Made by a program: the position numbers and the translations under genes
Shown: piece by piece, positions 17,896 through 25,097 of the stretch
Numbering within the stretch: position 1 is the stretch's first letter
How the letters are laid out: every line of letters starts with the position of its first letter
Source of the DNA: Lentisphaerota bacterium
Lineage (GTDB): Bacteria; Verrucomicrobiota; Lentisphaeria; Oligosphaerales; JABHEG01
Assembly: GCA_018676675.1 (NCBI GenBank)
Contig: JABHEG010000086.1
Location: forward strand, 1-43,386
Direction: 5' to 3'
DNA: 43,386 nucleotides
Notes under the pieces: model-generated
Seen by the model: the letters and a program-made list of their open reading frames with translations, nothing else
Database searches by the model: none
What the model was told of the DNA's origin: nothing

Positions 17896-18761
17896 TGATC
17901 TGCCTCCAGACGCGAGGCGTGCCCGCAGATGCCGCTTGGTCGGACGTACAGGAAGCCAGCCAGAATGAGAAAGGTGATGACGTCCTGCCACCGCGCAGAC
18001 AAGTGCCAGACAACCTGTGCCCGAAGGACGCCCAGCAGCAGCCCAGCCACCACCGGTCCGAGGAAGCTGCCTCTGCCTCCAATGATGACGGCGACAACGC
18101 CGAGGAGCAGCAGGTAGAGCCCACCGTGCGGATCAAAGCCTACGTCGTAGGCCATGAGTAGTGCAGCCGTAGCGCCGACCAGCCCGGACAGCCCGAAGGA
18201 GAACAGGCGATGGCGGTCAACGCTGTATCCGAGAAGGGCAAACTCCACGGGATTGTCAGCCAGAGCTCGCAGACGAAGACCATGGTTCGTGAAGCGAAGC
18301 CAAGCAAACAGCCCTGCGAAAACGATGAGGGAAACGATCACAGTCCAGCCTTGGACCTGGGTAACCACCGCAGCCCCAACATGAAATGTGCCCTCGATCC
18401 CACTGCGCAACACGTGTGACTCATTGCCCCATAGAATGGCAACCGCTTGGTTCAGGATCAGGTAAATGCCTATCGAGGAGACCATGTGTGCTCCCGCAGA
18501 CGCGCGTCTGCGCTCCAGTCGCCGATGGTTCAGAAGCTCGCACAGGACGGAGAGGGTCCCAGCAACAAGCAGCGCCAAAAGCATAGCAGCCCAGGCGGGC
18601 ACGGACTTCCCCATTGCAGCCATCGCGACAAACGGCGCTGCAGTGAGAATGCCCGCCAAAGCGATGTGGAAAACTCGGGTGGGCAGGTAAACGAGCGAAA
18701 AGCTCATCGCCACCATCGCGATCAGCAGCCCTGATATGACTCCATTGATGATGATCTGCAT
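17892..18761 (-). CDS. livH: ABC transporter permease, LivH-like
   Basis: 289 aa with multiple membrane segments, starting MQIIINGVISGLLIAMVAMSFSLVYLPTRVFHIALAG, the typical LivH N-terminus. The cytoplasmic coupling loop reads HGLRLRALADNPVEFALLGYSVDRHRLFSFGLSG, and the C-terminal half has GLYLLLLGVVAVIIGGRGSFLGPVVAGLLLG. The start ATG 18761 gives the expected family length; upstream in-frame codons add a low-complexity extension that does not look like protein. It is the first gene of the minus-strand run, so the operon promoter should lie in 18762-18900, where I see no convincing TATA or sigma-type box. Confidence 0.9.
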   Translation of the reverse strand: MQIIINGVISGLLIAMVAMSFSLVYLPTRVFHIALAGILTAAPFVAMAAMGKSVPAWAAMLLALLVAGTLSVLCELLNHRRLERRRASAGAHMVSSIGIYLILNQAVAILWGNESHVLRSGIEGTFHVGAAVVTQVQGWTVIVSLIVFAGLFAWLRFTNHGLRLRALADNPVEFALLGYSVDRHRLFSFGLSGLVGATAALLMAYDVGFDPHGGLYLLLLGVVAVIIGGRGSFLGPVVAGLLLGVLRAQVVWHLSARWQDVITFLILAGFLYVRPSGICGHASRLEADQ

Positions 18762-19265
18762 ACTCGATACTCGTTCGCCGGCGAATTTCGGATGCCCTGC
18801 GCGTTGGACCACACCAATGTAGCAGGTAGCATACCAAAGTCTCGGGGAGGGCCACCGCGGCGACATCCACGCAGGTGTGCAGCTTACCCTCTTGCCTATG
18901 GATTGAGCCCGGTCCCAATGCCCTCCCCACGGTGTCGGAGACGCCTGTCGATGCAACGATCGACGATTCGCCTCCCCCCCGCTCGATCAGCTCTTCCGGC
19001 ACCCCGTGACCGAAGTCTGGACGGCGCTATCTGAACTATCCATTGGCCTGCCTCTGTTTGACGACCCGCTTGGCACCGCCCCGCGCTGCCGTTTGCCCGC
19101 AACCGTGTCTAGTGAAACGGTTTGGCCCGAATTGCCGCTCTCTTGCCGGAGCATTCCGGTGGAATCCGGCCGCCGGGCTCCCGGGCTGGATTGGCAAGAG
19201 CGTGGACGTGGTGTCCATCCCCTTCCGGCTGCGAAACCAACCAGGCCGGAAACGGGAGACAAGCT
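18762..19265. other. Divergent intergenic region between LivH and ParB-like genes
   Basis: About 500 bases with no convincing gene: the open frames here lack ribosome binding sites and have implausible protein composition. It must hold the promoters of both divergent units. Short palindromic stretches rich in CCGG occur around 19150-19180 (for example ATTCCGGTGGAAT). I see no BRE/TATA box as clear as those at 21-30 kb, nor a standard bacterial -35/-10 pair. Confidence 0.5.
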
Positions 19266-20015
19266 ATGCCACCGAGAAGACCCAAAGCACTGGAACCGCA
19301 CCCCCTCTCGAACCTGCTGCCCATGATGTCGGAGGATGAGCTGAAGAAGCTCAGAGCAGACATCCTGGAAGTGGGGCTCAAAGAACCGATCATGCTCTTT
19401 GAGGGCAAGATCCTGGACGGTCGAAATCGGTACCGAGCCTGTCAAGATCTGGGTGTCGAGCCAACCTTCGAGGAGTTTGACGGAACGGCGGACGAGGCTC
19501 TGGACTACGTGCTTGCCAAGAACGTGCAGCGTCGGCAACTGTCGGGATCCCAACGAGCCATCGTCGCCCTTCGCTTCCTCGACCAGATCAGCGATGAGGT
19601 CGCGCAACAGCGGGTACAGAAGATCAGGGACACAGTCGCGGCCAAGAAGGAGATGGGTGAACTGCTGCCCTCATCTCCGAAGAAGTCCCTGAAGGCGACC
19701 GACATTGCCGGTCTGGTGGTTGGGGTCTCCGGGCGTTACGTCGCCGATGCCAAGCTGGTTCAGGAGAAGGCGCCGGAGTTGGTCGATCAAGTGTTCAGCG
19801 GGGAGTTGCCTCTATCACGGACGGTGAAAGGCCTGAAACCGAAACCGCGATCGAAGAAGAGAAACTCGAAGCGCCGGTCGGAGAAGAAGCAGACGCCTCT
19901 GGAACGAGCCATTCGGCAAGCGCTCCGCAGAGCAGCGTCGGAACCAACCGTCGCGGAGCACCTCCAGAATGCCCTGTCCGAATTGCAGCGTCGGCTTGCC
20001 GATTCCGCCCTGTAG
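19266..20015 (+). CDS. ParB/Spo0J-like partition or nucleoid-binding protein
   Basis: 249 aa. The N-terminal ParB-like domain shows LPMMSEDELKKLRADILEVG, EPIMLFEGKILDGRNRYRAC (the DGRNRYRA box typical of ParB/sulfiredoxin-fold proteins) and LDYVLAKNVQRRQLSGSQRAI. A helix-turn-helix follows at about 140-185 (VSGRYVADAKLVQEKAPELVDQV), and the C-terminus is highly basic (KPKPRSKKRNSKRRSEKKQ). The start ATG 19266 has GGGAG about 9 nt upstream. No ParA gene is adjacent, so it is either a solo ParB or a ParB-fold DNA-binding protein of a mobile element. Three direct repeats about 200 bp downstream are possible binding sites. Confidence 0.85.
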   Translation: MPPRRPKALEPHPLSNLLPMMSEDELKKLRADILEVGLKEPIMLFEGKILDGRNRYRACQDLGVEPTFEEFDGTADEALDYVLAKNVQRRQLSGSQRAIVALRFLDQISDEVAQQRVQKIRDTVAAKKEMGELLPSSPKKSLKATDIAGLVVGVSGRYVADAKLVQEKAPELVDQVFSGELPLSRTVKGLKPKPRSKKRNSKRRSEKKQTPLERAIRQALRRAASEPTVAEHLQNALSELQRRLADSAL

Positions 20016-20027
20016 GCTCCGCTTCCC

Positions 20028-20050
20028 GAGGGGCGGTCAATCCGCCCCTC
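20028..20050 (+). terminator. Hairpin terminator after the ParB-like gene
   Basis: A perfect 9-bp stem (GAGGGGCGG with CCGCCCCTC, loop TCAAT) begins 13 bp after the stop codon and is followed by a pyrimidine tract CCTTCCCCCCTTCCC. The tract is C-rich rather than a clean T run, so strength is uncertain. Confidence 0.6.
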
Positions 20051-20214
20051 CCTTCCCCCCTTCCCGCAAGTCCTGTCTCGCCACGTCCTCGCTCGTTCCG
20101 CCCGCTGGCGCAGATGGCCAGCAATCCGTTCCGCGGGACGCCACGGACCGGATGCTGGGGCGTCGTGGGCACCGCCCCAAGCACGCCGACCCCATCCCTG
20201 ACAAACCAGGAACT

Positions 20215-20276
20215 GGTGTATCGAAAACCCATCGGTGGTGTATCGGAAAGCCCTGATCGGTGTATCCCAAATCCCT
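20215..20276. repeat. Three 22-bp iteron-like direct repeats
   Basis: GGTGTATC occurs at 20215, 20237 and 20259, exactly 22 bp apart. Each copy continues as GAAAACCC, GGAAAGCC or CCAAATCC, giving a consensus GGTGTATCnnAAAnCC. A period of about two helical turns places all copies on one face of the DNA, as in iterons or partition sites. It sits 200 bp after the ParB-like gene in a stretch (20051-20439) that otherwise holds no clear gene. Confidence 0.7.
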
Positions 20277-20439
20277 CTTCTCCCGGTGCTTGCTGTCCAT
20301 TTACGCTACAGGAGACGCCAACGCAACACCCTGATATACGGCGTGTTACGCACTGTGCCGAAAAGCGACTAATTGAGGATTGGGTATGGATTCAGGAGGA
20401 TAGAGTTCAGATGTGTGACAGGTTGGTGGTTAGCCGCCC

Positions 20440-20605
20440 GGGACGACGCAGACCCTTTATCGTAAAGCTTTCCCCTTCGGGTCGGCTGCGCCTAAAGCTC
20501 TATCGAAGGGTCCGCTCATTCGTCCCTCGCTCCGGGGAGCCTTCCCGTGGCTCTCTGACCAAGTGAGAGAGCCACGAAAAAGTGGCTCCTCGGAGGTAGT
20601 CGAAA
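20440..20605 (+). promoter_or_regulatory. Structured 5' leader A: multi-stem element plus ACCAAGTG-loop hairpin
   Basis: The 5' part (20440-20526) folds as nested stems: GGGACGA with TCGTCCC, ACCCTT with AAGGGT, and AGCTTT with AAAGCT. The inner stem encloses a CCC-TTC-GGG hairpin and a GGC-TGC-GCC hairpin. The 3' part has a 10-bp stem GTGGCTCTCT with AGAGAGCCAC (20547-20575) around the loop GACCAAGTG. GAGCCAC (20569-20575) can alternatively pair with GTGGCTC at 20582-20588, just upstream of the ribosome binding site CGGAGG. The two pairings are mutually exclusive, as in an attenuator or riboswitch. Related copies occur at 20877-20977 and 21715-21951. Confidence 0.75.
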
Positions 20606-20839
20606 ATGAATAGGAAGAAATTGGAATACATCTTGGGTGTCGTCGAGGACAGTGAGCTGTTCACCAACTGCGTTGAGGAAGACGCAAACCCCGCTGAACT
20701 GGTCGAGGCACTTGGCTTCGGGGAACTGCTGCCACTCGGTGAGAAACTGGAGGTGCTTCGGGAAGTGGTGGCGCTTGTCGAGGTGGAGCAGTTCAAACTC
20801 AAACATCGGCTTCGGGTGAGTCGGGAAGTGCTGGGCTAG
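20606..20839 (+). CDS. Small acidic hypothetical protein behind structured leader A
   Basis: 77 aa, not recognised. It is almost entirely helical with a leucine/valine heptad-like pattern (LGEKLEVLREVVALVEVEQFKLK), suggesting a short coiled coil or helical bundle. ATG 20606 has GGAGG 9 nt upstream. The long structured leader in front implies regulated expression. Function unknown. Confidence 0.65.
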   Translation: MNRKKLEYILGVVEDSELFTNCVEEDANPAELVEALGFGELLPLGEKLEVLREVVALVEVEQFKLKHRLRVSREVLG

Positions 20840-20876
20840 TTTCGCCCGTGTTCTTCTCTGCTGCTGCTGCTCGCTC

Positions 20877-20977
20877 GGGACGACGCAGACCCTTTATCGT
20901 AAAGCTATCCCCTTCGCTTCGCTACGGGTCGGCTCGGGTGAGCCTATAGCTTTATCGAAGGGTCCGCTCTGAGTCCC
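20877..20977 (+). repeat. Second copy of the multi-stem element (orphan)
   Basis: This 101-base segment repeats the first part of leader A nearly base for base at its ends (GACGACGCAGACCCTTTATC shared) but differs inside in a structure-preserving way. The inner stem AGCTTT/AAAGCT becomes AGCTAT/ATAGCT, the first hairpin grows to CCC...GGG with a longer loop, and the second becomes GGCTC/GAGCC. The outer GGGAC/GTCCC and ACCCTT/AAGGGT stems are kept. No gene starts downstream; it ends 58 bp before the 3' end of the convergent nuclease-like gene, so here it may act as a terminator or be a relic. Confidence 0.7.
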
Positions 20978-21034
20978 TCGCTCCGTGCCGACTCTCTACT
21001 TCTGATTGGCTGCTGTAGCGTCCGCTGTCGGTGG

Positions 21035-21547
21035 TCACGGGTCTCGGTTCCTGGTGGACGGTGGAGTGGCGGCAGCGTGAGCGATGGCGGAGTGGATCTG
21101 GAACTTGTTCGCGGCGGCCGAGGCTGCGTCTGGATTGGGATGGTGGAACTCGACGTCGATCCCTTCGAATAGCCTGCTGTAGTTCAGGCACTGTATCAAG
21201 TTGGCGTCGCTTGCCCAAACGACCAGGGGATAGCGAATTGTCTGTGCACGGTGAGATTTGAATAGCTGGCGGTGGTGGGTCGGGACGAACTCTCTGGCTG
21301 CAAGTACTTGGCGGGTGGTTCGGCCGATGTCCACGAGGTCTGTCTTGACTTCAGTGACGAGCCAGTTGGTGGTCCCGGTGGTCGGGTGTTGGCGATACAT
21401 CATGACATCAATGAAGCCGTGACCGTTTGTCTTCCGGTATGGGACTTCAGTTCCGTGGAGGACGAATCCCTTGGCTTCCATCTCGGCAATGTATCCGAGG
21501 AGCATCTTGGCGTGTCGGTGATCGATCGGGGGTCTTGGTGTAGCCAT
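21035..21547 (-). CDS. PD-(D/E)XK-like nuclease-fold protein
   Basis: 170 aa from ATG 21547. The pattern GFIDVMMY (D47) followed by NWLVTEVKTDLVD (E66-x-K68) and a helix with RTTRQV fits the core of the PD-(D/E)XK nuclease superfamily (alpha-beta-beta-beta-alpha-beta with D, ExK). The start is fixed by an archaeal-type promoter 28 nt upstream; a much longer frame reaching 21841 would run through that promoter and a structured leader on the other strand. It may be a restriction-, recombination- or repair-related nuclease. Confidence 0.7.
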   Translation of the reverse strand: MATPRPPIDHRHAKMLLGYIAEMEAKGFVLHGTEVPYRKTNGHGFIDVMMYRQHPTTGTTNWLVTEVKTDLVDIGRTTRQVLAAREFVPTHHRQLFKSHRAQTIRYPLVVWASDANLIQCLNYSRLFEGIDVEFHHPNPDAASAAANKFQIHSAIAHAAATPPSTRNRDP

Positions 21548-21570
21548 GCGCAGGACTGTGGATGTTGACC

Positions 21571-21587
21571 GATTTAAGTCTTTCGGT
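21571..21587 (-). promoter_or_regulatory. Archaeal-type BRE+TATA promoter of the nuclease-like gene
   Basis: On the minus strand ACCGAAA (BRE-like) is followed by GACTTAAATC (TATA-like). The box centre is 28 nt from the ATG, so transcription should begin at or next to the start codon (leaderless mRNA). Confidence 0.65.
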
Positions 21588-21714
21588 GAACAGCTATGTC
21601 GCTGACTTTGAGGGGATCCAATAGTGCCGGTATTGGCGCGACCGTCAGGCTTTGCCCCGCCCTCTTCTTTGGGGTGAGAAGAGGACAGGCAGAGCTCTGT
21701 TGCGCTCCGGTCAA

Positions 21715-21951
21715 CGCGTCCGTATTCATAAGCTTTTCCCCTCCTGCGGAGGGTCGGCGGTGGTACGCCTAAAAGCATATCAATCCGTCCGCTACTTCCC
21801 TCCGCTTTCCGCAGGATGATGGCAAGCGTTTCCGCGTGCACCAGTCAAGCTGTCCTGCGTCGGATCCGTCGGTCGGGATGCCGCATCGATTGGTCCGCTT
21901 ACCAAGTGAGCGGACCGATCGCTTGCTCGGTCTGACTCGGAGGTGCTTCGT
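21715..21951 (+). promoter_or_regulatory. Structured 5' leader B, related to leader A
   Basis: The 5' element (21715-21792) keeps the plan of leader A with different bases: an AAGCTTTT/AAAAGC stem encloses CCCTCC-TGC-GGAGGG and a GGCG/CGCC hairpin. At 21892-21916 an 8-bp stem (GGTCCGCT with AGCGGACC, extendable to 12 bp) carries the 9-nt loop TACCAAGTG, identical to the leader A loop except for its first base. The stem sequences are unrelated. CTCGGAGGT, the ribosome binding site, is also shared. Loop-to-ATG distances are 41 and 44 nt in the two leaders. Confidence 0.75.
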
Positions 21952-22521
21952 ATGAAACAACAAACACAACACACGTACCAGGGAATCGTGGTACCAGTCT
22001 TTGGCGGACTGAGGCTTGAGCGCAACAACGGCTACGGTAGCGTGCCGGGGATCCCCGACTGGGAACTGGCGGACCCGGAGGAACTGGAGAGGCAAGTGCT
22101 CAAGGACCACTTCGCACTGCTCAACTGCATTCCGTTCAGCACCAGAAGGGGTGTCATTCGGCCGACGGTGATGGGGGATGGCTCTCTCGACTGGGGCGCA
22201 TTCGGAACAGTTGACTTCGACAGACTGCGACCGCGGCTCGATCGGACCCGGCGGGAAGTGGCCGAGTTGCGGGATGAGTTAAGGCATGCACTCATCATGT
22301 TCGACATCATCAACGACCGCATAGGCCACCGGATCACGAGCAAGGCGAAGTATGCTGTTCTCAGATACGTGCGGACCGGGACCCTCTCGCTTCAGGACAT
22401 CCTGGACAGCGACATGTGTGCACTGGCCAAGTGGTACGCACGTGCAAGGAATCTGAGGTCGAGGATCAAGTCGGTTACCGAGAGCAAGAGCCGCTCCCGG
22501 TCAGTCGCCACCGTCAAATGA
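21952..22521 (+). CDS. Hypothetical protein behind structured leader B
   Basis: 189 aa, not recognised. ATG 21952 follows CGGAGG by 9 nt. The N-terminal third is strand-like (YQGIVVPVFGGLRLERNN). The middle is a charged helix (DRTRREVAELRDELRHALIMFDIIN) and the C-terminus is basic (RNLRSRIKSVTESKSRSRS), compatible with nucleic-acid binding. It shares its leader architecture with the 77-residue gene upstream, so the two are probably co-regulated. Confidence 0.7.
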   Translation: MKQQTQHTYQGIVVPVFGGLRLERNNGYGSVPGIPDWELADPEELERQVLKDHFALLNCIPFSTRRGVIRPTVMGDGSLDWGAFGTVDFDRLRPRLDRTRREVAELRDELRHALIMFDIINDRIGHRITSKAKYAVLRYVRTGTLSLQDILDSDMCALAKWYARARNLRSRIKSVTESKSRSRSVATVK

Positions 22522-22667
22522 CGGCGGCTCCGCGCGGACTTTCCCTTCGGTCGCCCCGCGCGAAGCCTGAGTCGCCGTGTGGGTCCAGTCAACAGCTGTA
22601 TCGGGTCTCTTCACGTGGTGTGCAAAGAGACCCGCCGCGTAATGACGGTGGGCCGGAGGCAACGAGA
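22519..22667 (+). promoter_or_regulatory. Structured spacer/leader C
   Basis: It begins at the previous stop codon. ACGGCG (22521-22526) pairs with CGCCGT (22573-22578) and encloses CGCGCGG/CCGCGCG around a CCC-TTC-GG core. A second hairpin GGGTCTCTT/AAGAGACCC (22603-22633) has a 13-nt loop and is followed by CCGGAGG and the ATG. The two-part plan (multi-stem element, then one hairpin 30-45 nt before the start) matches leaders A and B, but the ACCAAGTG loop is not present. Confidence 0.55.
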
Positions 22668-22943
22668 ATGAAAAGCCAAACACCAGTGTCCCGGATCAGG
22701 GCCGGAGCGGTTTCGTGCGCCCTGTGGGAGAATGAGATCGAGGTGAAGGGGACGCAACGCCGGATTTTGAAAGCATCGATCGCCGTTCGTTTCAAAGACA
22801 GAAACGGGGAGTGGCAATCGTCACAGACGTTCACCCGGAACGAAATCCCGCTGGCGATTTACTGCCTGCAGAAAGCATTTGAGCAGATGATCGAATCGCC
22901 GCCGGAACAGGAGCCCAAGGTGGTGGAGGAGTACGTGGAGTAA
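22668..22943 (+). CDS. Small hypothetical protein
   Basis: 91 aa, not recognised. It reads as a short beta-rich domain (AGAVSCALWENEIEVKGTQRR, KASIAVRFKDRNGEWQSS) followed by a helix (LAIYCLQKAFEQMIES) and an acidic tail. This resembles small DUF-type proteins of plasmids and phages that fold as single-stranded-nucleic-acid or stress accessory proteins, but no family can be named. The ribosome binding site GGAGG lies 8 nt before ATG 22668. Confidence 0.65.
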   Translation: MKSQTPVSRIRAGAVSCALWENEIEVKGTQRRILKASIAVRFKDRNGEWQSSQTFTRNEIPLAIYCLQKAFEQMIESPPEQEPKVVEEYVE

Positions 22944-22974
22944 AGGTCGGGATCGGGGACCGGCCAGGCCAAGC

Positions 22975-22991
22975 GCCGATAGGTTTATTAG
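22975..22991 (+). promoter_or_regulatory. Archaeal-type promoter (GCCGATAGGTTTATTAG)
   Basis: A TATA-like GTTTATTAG centred 27 nt upstream of ATG 23014, preceded by a purine-rich BRE-like GCCGATAG. The spacing predicts a leaderless transcript, and no ribosome binding site is present before that ATG. Confidence 0.6.
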
Positions 22992-23013
22992 TCCGGCCAT
23001 CCCCATCGATCCC

Positions 23014-23373
23014 ATGAGATTCCGTGAGCAGTACGGCGGCCGCCTGGGGTATGGCCCCGCAGGGCCGGACTACGACTATTTCTATCTCTACGGCCGCGGA
23101 CAGCTGTACGAAACGCCTCTGGCCGATGGTGATCCGCCGGACGCCACGCCCGCCGACTATGGTTGGCTATCAGACGATCTGGAGTCACGCTGCAGGGGCA
23201 CGCGCTCGACTGAGCCGGTGGAAGGTGATACTTCGGGTGCCGGCACGCTCCCCGTCCAGCCATCTGAGGCAGAGAGATCATATGTACCAGGGAGCAGTCT
23301 GGATGAACTGATGTCTGGGCCTGCGCCGGACGCACATGAGGAGAAGTCCCGCTATCGATGGCTCCGCACGTGA
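23014..23373 (+). CDS. Hypothetical protein, predicted leaderless
   Basis: 119 aa, not recognised. The N-terminus is Gly/Tyr-rich (RFREQYGGRLGYGPAGPDYDYFYLYGRG). The rest is acidic and Pro-rich, probably disordered (DGDPPDATPADYGW and later). There is no Shine-Dalgarno sequence; the start is supported by the TATA box 27 nt upstream. Confidence 0.6.
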   Translation: MRFREQYGGRLGYGPAGPDYDYFYLYGRGQLYETPLADGDPPDATPADYGWLSDDLESRCRGTRSTEPVEGDTSGAGTLPVQPSEAERSYVPGSSLDELMSGPAPDAHEEKSRYRWLRT

Positions 23374-23432
23374 TGCCGGCGATCTCCAGATCCAGACGTA
23401 TCGCGTCCCTCGCTCCACCCATCCCCTCAATT

Positions 23433-23450
23433 CACCGAAACCTTTATAAG
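23433..23450 (+). promoter_or_regulatory. Archaeal-type BRE+TATA promoter
   Basis: CACCGAAAC followed directly by CTTTATAAG is a near-textbook archaeal BRE/TATA pair. Transcription is expected near 23472, giving a leader of about 13 nt before ATG 23486. Confidence 0.75.
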
Positions 23451-23485
23451 CAGCACTTGCCACTCAGTGGCTTGGTGCAAGAAAC

Positions 23486-23833
23486 ATGGAAACAGATCCC
23501 AATCAAGAAGAGCGGCCATTTGGTCACCTCGCGGCATTCGGCACGAACTCGCTGGCCAAGTGCGTTCTGCGTGAGAGACTCGAGGAAGCGCTGGTGAGAT
23601 TCGAACGGTCGGACGACCCATCGCGGGTGGCCGTTGCCCCCCCCATGGCGGATGTCGCTGAACTTCGATGGCTGTTCACAGTCTTCAGCAGGTCGGTCGA
23701 TGCCGACGAAAATGCAGGCGTGATTCACGGAAGAGATGGCGACGTTCTCAAGAGGGCCCAGGAGCTCCTTTCTGGTCTTGGGCAGTTCCCGCTGTTCGAC
23801 CAGGACCGCCGCTTGCCTCACTCCCTCCTCTAG
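23486..23833 (+). CDS. Hypothetical protein, convergent with the membrane protein gene
   Basis: 115 aa, not recognised; acidic and helical, with no membrane segment. The start follows a strong archaeal-type promoter. The last 86 bases overlap the 3' end of the convergent membrane protein gene at 23748, so the two transcripts are antisense to each other at their ends. Confidence 0.6.
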   Translation: METDPNQEERPFGHLAAFGTNSLAKCVLRERLEEALVRFERSDDPSRVAVAPPMADVAELRWLFTVFSRSVDADENAGVIHGRDGDVLKRAQELLSGLGQFPLFDQDRRLPHSLL

Positions 23834-25097
23834 CTTTAGTCAGTTTCTTCAACTTTTTCTCTACTGCCTGCAGACGCCCCAGGTCCTTTCCCTGTGCCTC
23901 CTGTATCTCGATCGCCAAAGCCAGGCCGTCCAGAACAGGTTTCCGCTGTTGACTTAGCGCGCCCTTCCCGACGTCGTCCATGACACGCCGGAAGTCCTGA
24001 TGCCTACGTTCGCACCGCTGGGCCAGAGCGTCCCCCGCAGATTCCTGGATGATCTTGTTGCGCTCAAGCAGGATCCGGCTGCGGAGCTTCTCTTTCTCCT
24101 CATCCGTTGCGTGCCCCCAGAGCTTGCGCAGTTCTTCGTGCTGTCGCCAATCCATGGTCCGGATACGCCGGTCCAAGGTCCTGACACGGTCGATGAGTTC
24201 GATGGTCGTGTCGGCCCCATGGGCAATCTGGGAAGTCGCGCGTGCCATCCCTTCCCAGGACGGAGTCGGCTTCCCTGCCTCTGCACGGACCGCTGCGAGC
24301 GTGTGTTCCACCTTCGCGATCTTGTGTTGAGCTTCAGGAAGCACATGATTCTGGGCCTTGCTGACTGCTCCTCTCTCCGCCACCTGTGACCTCCGTACAG
24401 AGCGTAGCGCCCTGCGGAGCCGGCGTCCCAGGCCGTTTGCTCGTCTGGGGCTGCGGGGCTGTGACCTGTCCGGTCTTGGCGCGAGAACGGGCTTTTTCAC
24501 GATCGCCTTCCGTAGTTTCTTCTCTCTGCCATGCCAAGGCTCGGCCGTACGAGCGATGCGTCGTTGGCCGGTGTTCTCAATCCTTGCGCGTGACGTGGCG
24601 CGCAGGGCCAACGCCCCGAAGAGCGTCAAGAGGCAGCCGTAGAAAATGAGGTACAGCACAACGCCAAGTCCTGACGCTTGGTCGTCGAGGTAGTCGGTCA
24701 GCTCTGGGCTGACGGCGTGCATCAACAGGAAGATGGAAAGGTACGTCAACGAAACGGCCACAGTCCCCGGTGTGCCCATGATTCGTACGAGCTGGAACAG
24801 AACGATCCCGACGACAAGCAGACCGATGGCGATGGCCATTGGTCCAGCCCGCCGGAGTGACCACGCGTGGCGACTTGCGGTAACGGCTAGTGCCGTTCCC
24901 AGTGCGATCCCGATCACACCAGCGAGAGCACGCCCGGGGCGGCCTGAGAACTTGCCGCGCAACGCGAGGCGTGCGACAGCTGTGAAAAACGCGCAGTAGA
25001 CGAACAGGTCGAAGGCGCCGGCGTAGCGGTCGTAAAGGGATGCCACGTCCCACCAAGCCAACGGATCAAGGATCCGTGCGGCCCTGAACGCGCTCAT
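23748..25097 (-). CDS. Polytopic membrane protein with long cytoplasmic helical tail, coupled to Orc1/Cdc6
   Basis: 449 aa. About five hydrophobic segments lie in the first 190 residues (for example FDLFVYCAFFTAVARLAL, MAIAIGLLVVGIVLFQLV, VSLTYLSIFLLMHAV, VVLYLIFYGCLLTLFGALAL). A strongly basic linker (RRANGLGRRLRRALRSVRR) follows, then about 200 residues of charged helix or coiled coil, and a Gly-rich end. The start ATG 25097 overlaps the stop of the Orc1/Cdc6 gene (ATGA). Family unknown. The arrangement suggests a membrane anchor working with the initiator, for instance in replicon positioning, but that is inference from coupling alone. Confidence 0.75.
   Translation of the reverse strand: MSAFRAARILDPLAWWDVASLYDRYAGAFDLFVYCAFFTAVARLALRGKFSGRPGRALAGVIGIALGTALAVTASRHAWSLRRAGPMAIAIGLLVVGIVLFQLVRIMGTPGTVAVSLTYLSIFLLMHAVSPELTDYLDDQASGLGVVLYLIFYGCLLTLFGALALRATSRARIENTGQRRIARTAEPWHGREKKLRKAIVKKPVLAPRPDRSQPRSPRRANGLGRRLRRALRSVRRSQVAERGAVSKAQNHVLPEAQHKIAKVEHTLAAVRAEAGKPTPSWEGMARATSQIAHGADTTIELIDRVRTLDRRIRTMDWRQHEELRKLWGHATDEEKEKLRSRILLERNKIIQESAGDALAQRCERRHQDFRRVMDDVGKGALSQQRKPVLDGLALAIEIQEAQGKDLGRLQAVEKKLKKLTKARGGSEASGGPGRTAGTAQDQKGAPGPS

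Noticed and set aside
18762..18900. Sigma-70 style promoter for the transporter operon
   Set aside because: TTGGTA and TACATT on the minus strand are only 10 bp apart, too close for a functional pair.
18896..19265. Open frames on both strands between LivH and ParB-like genes
   Set aside because: No ribosome binding sites, implausible amino-acid composition, and overlap with each other. Treated as intergenic.
20440..20526. Possible tRNA gene because of its cloverleaf-like fold
   Set aside because: No T-loop GGTTCRA motif, no acceptor stem of 7 bp with CCA context, and variable hairpin lengths between copies.
20411..20566. A 51-codon frame (ATG after AGGAGGA) running through the structured element of leader A
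   Set aside because: The same element in its second copy (20877) contains stops in that frame, while base pairing is preserved. RNA structure, not peptide sequence, is conserved.
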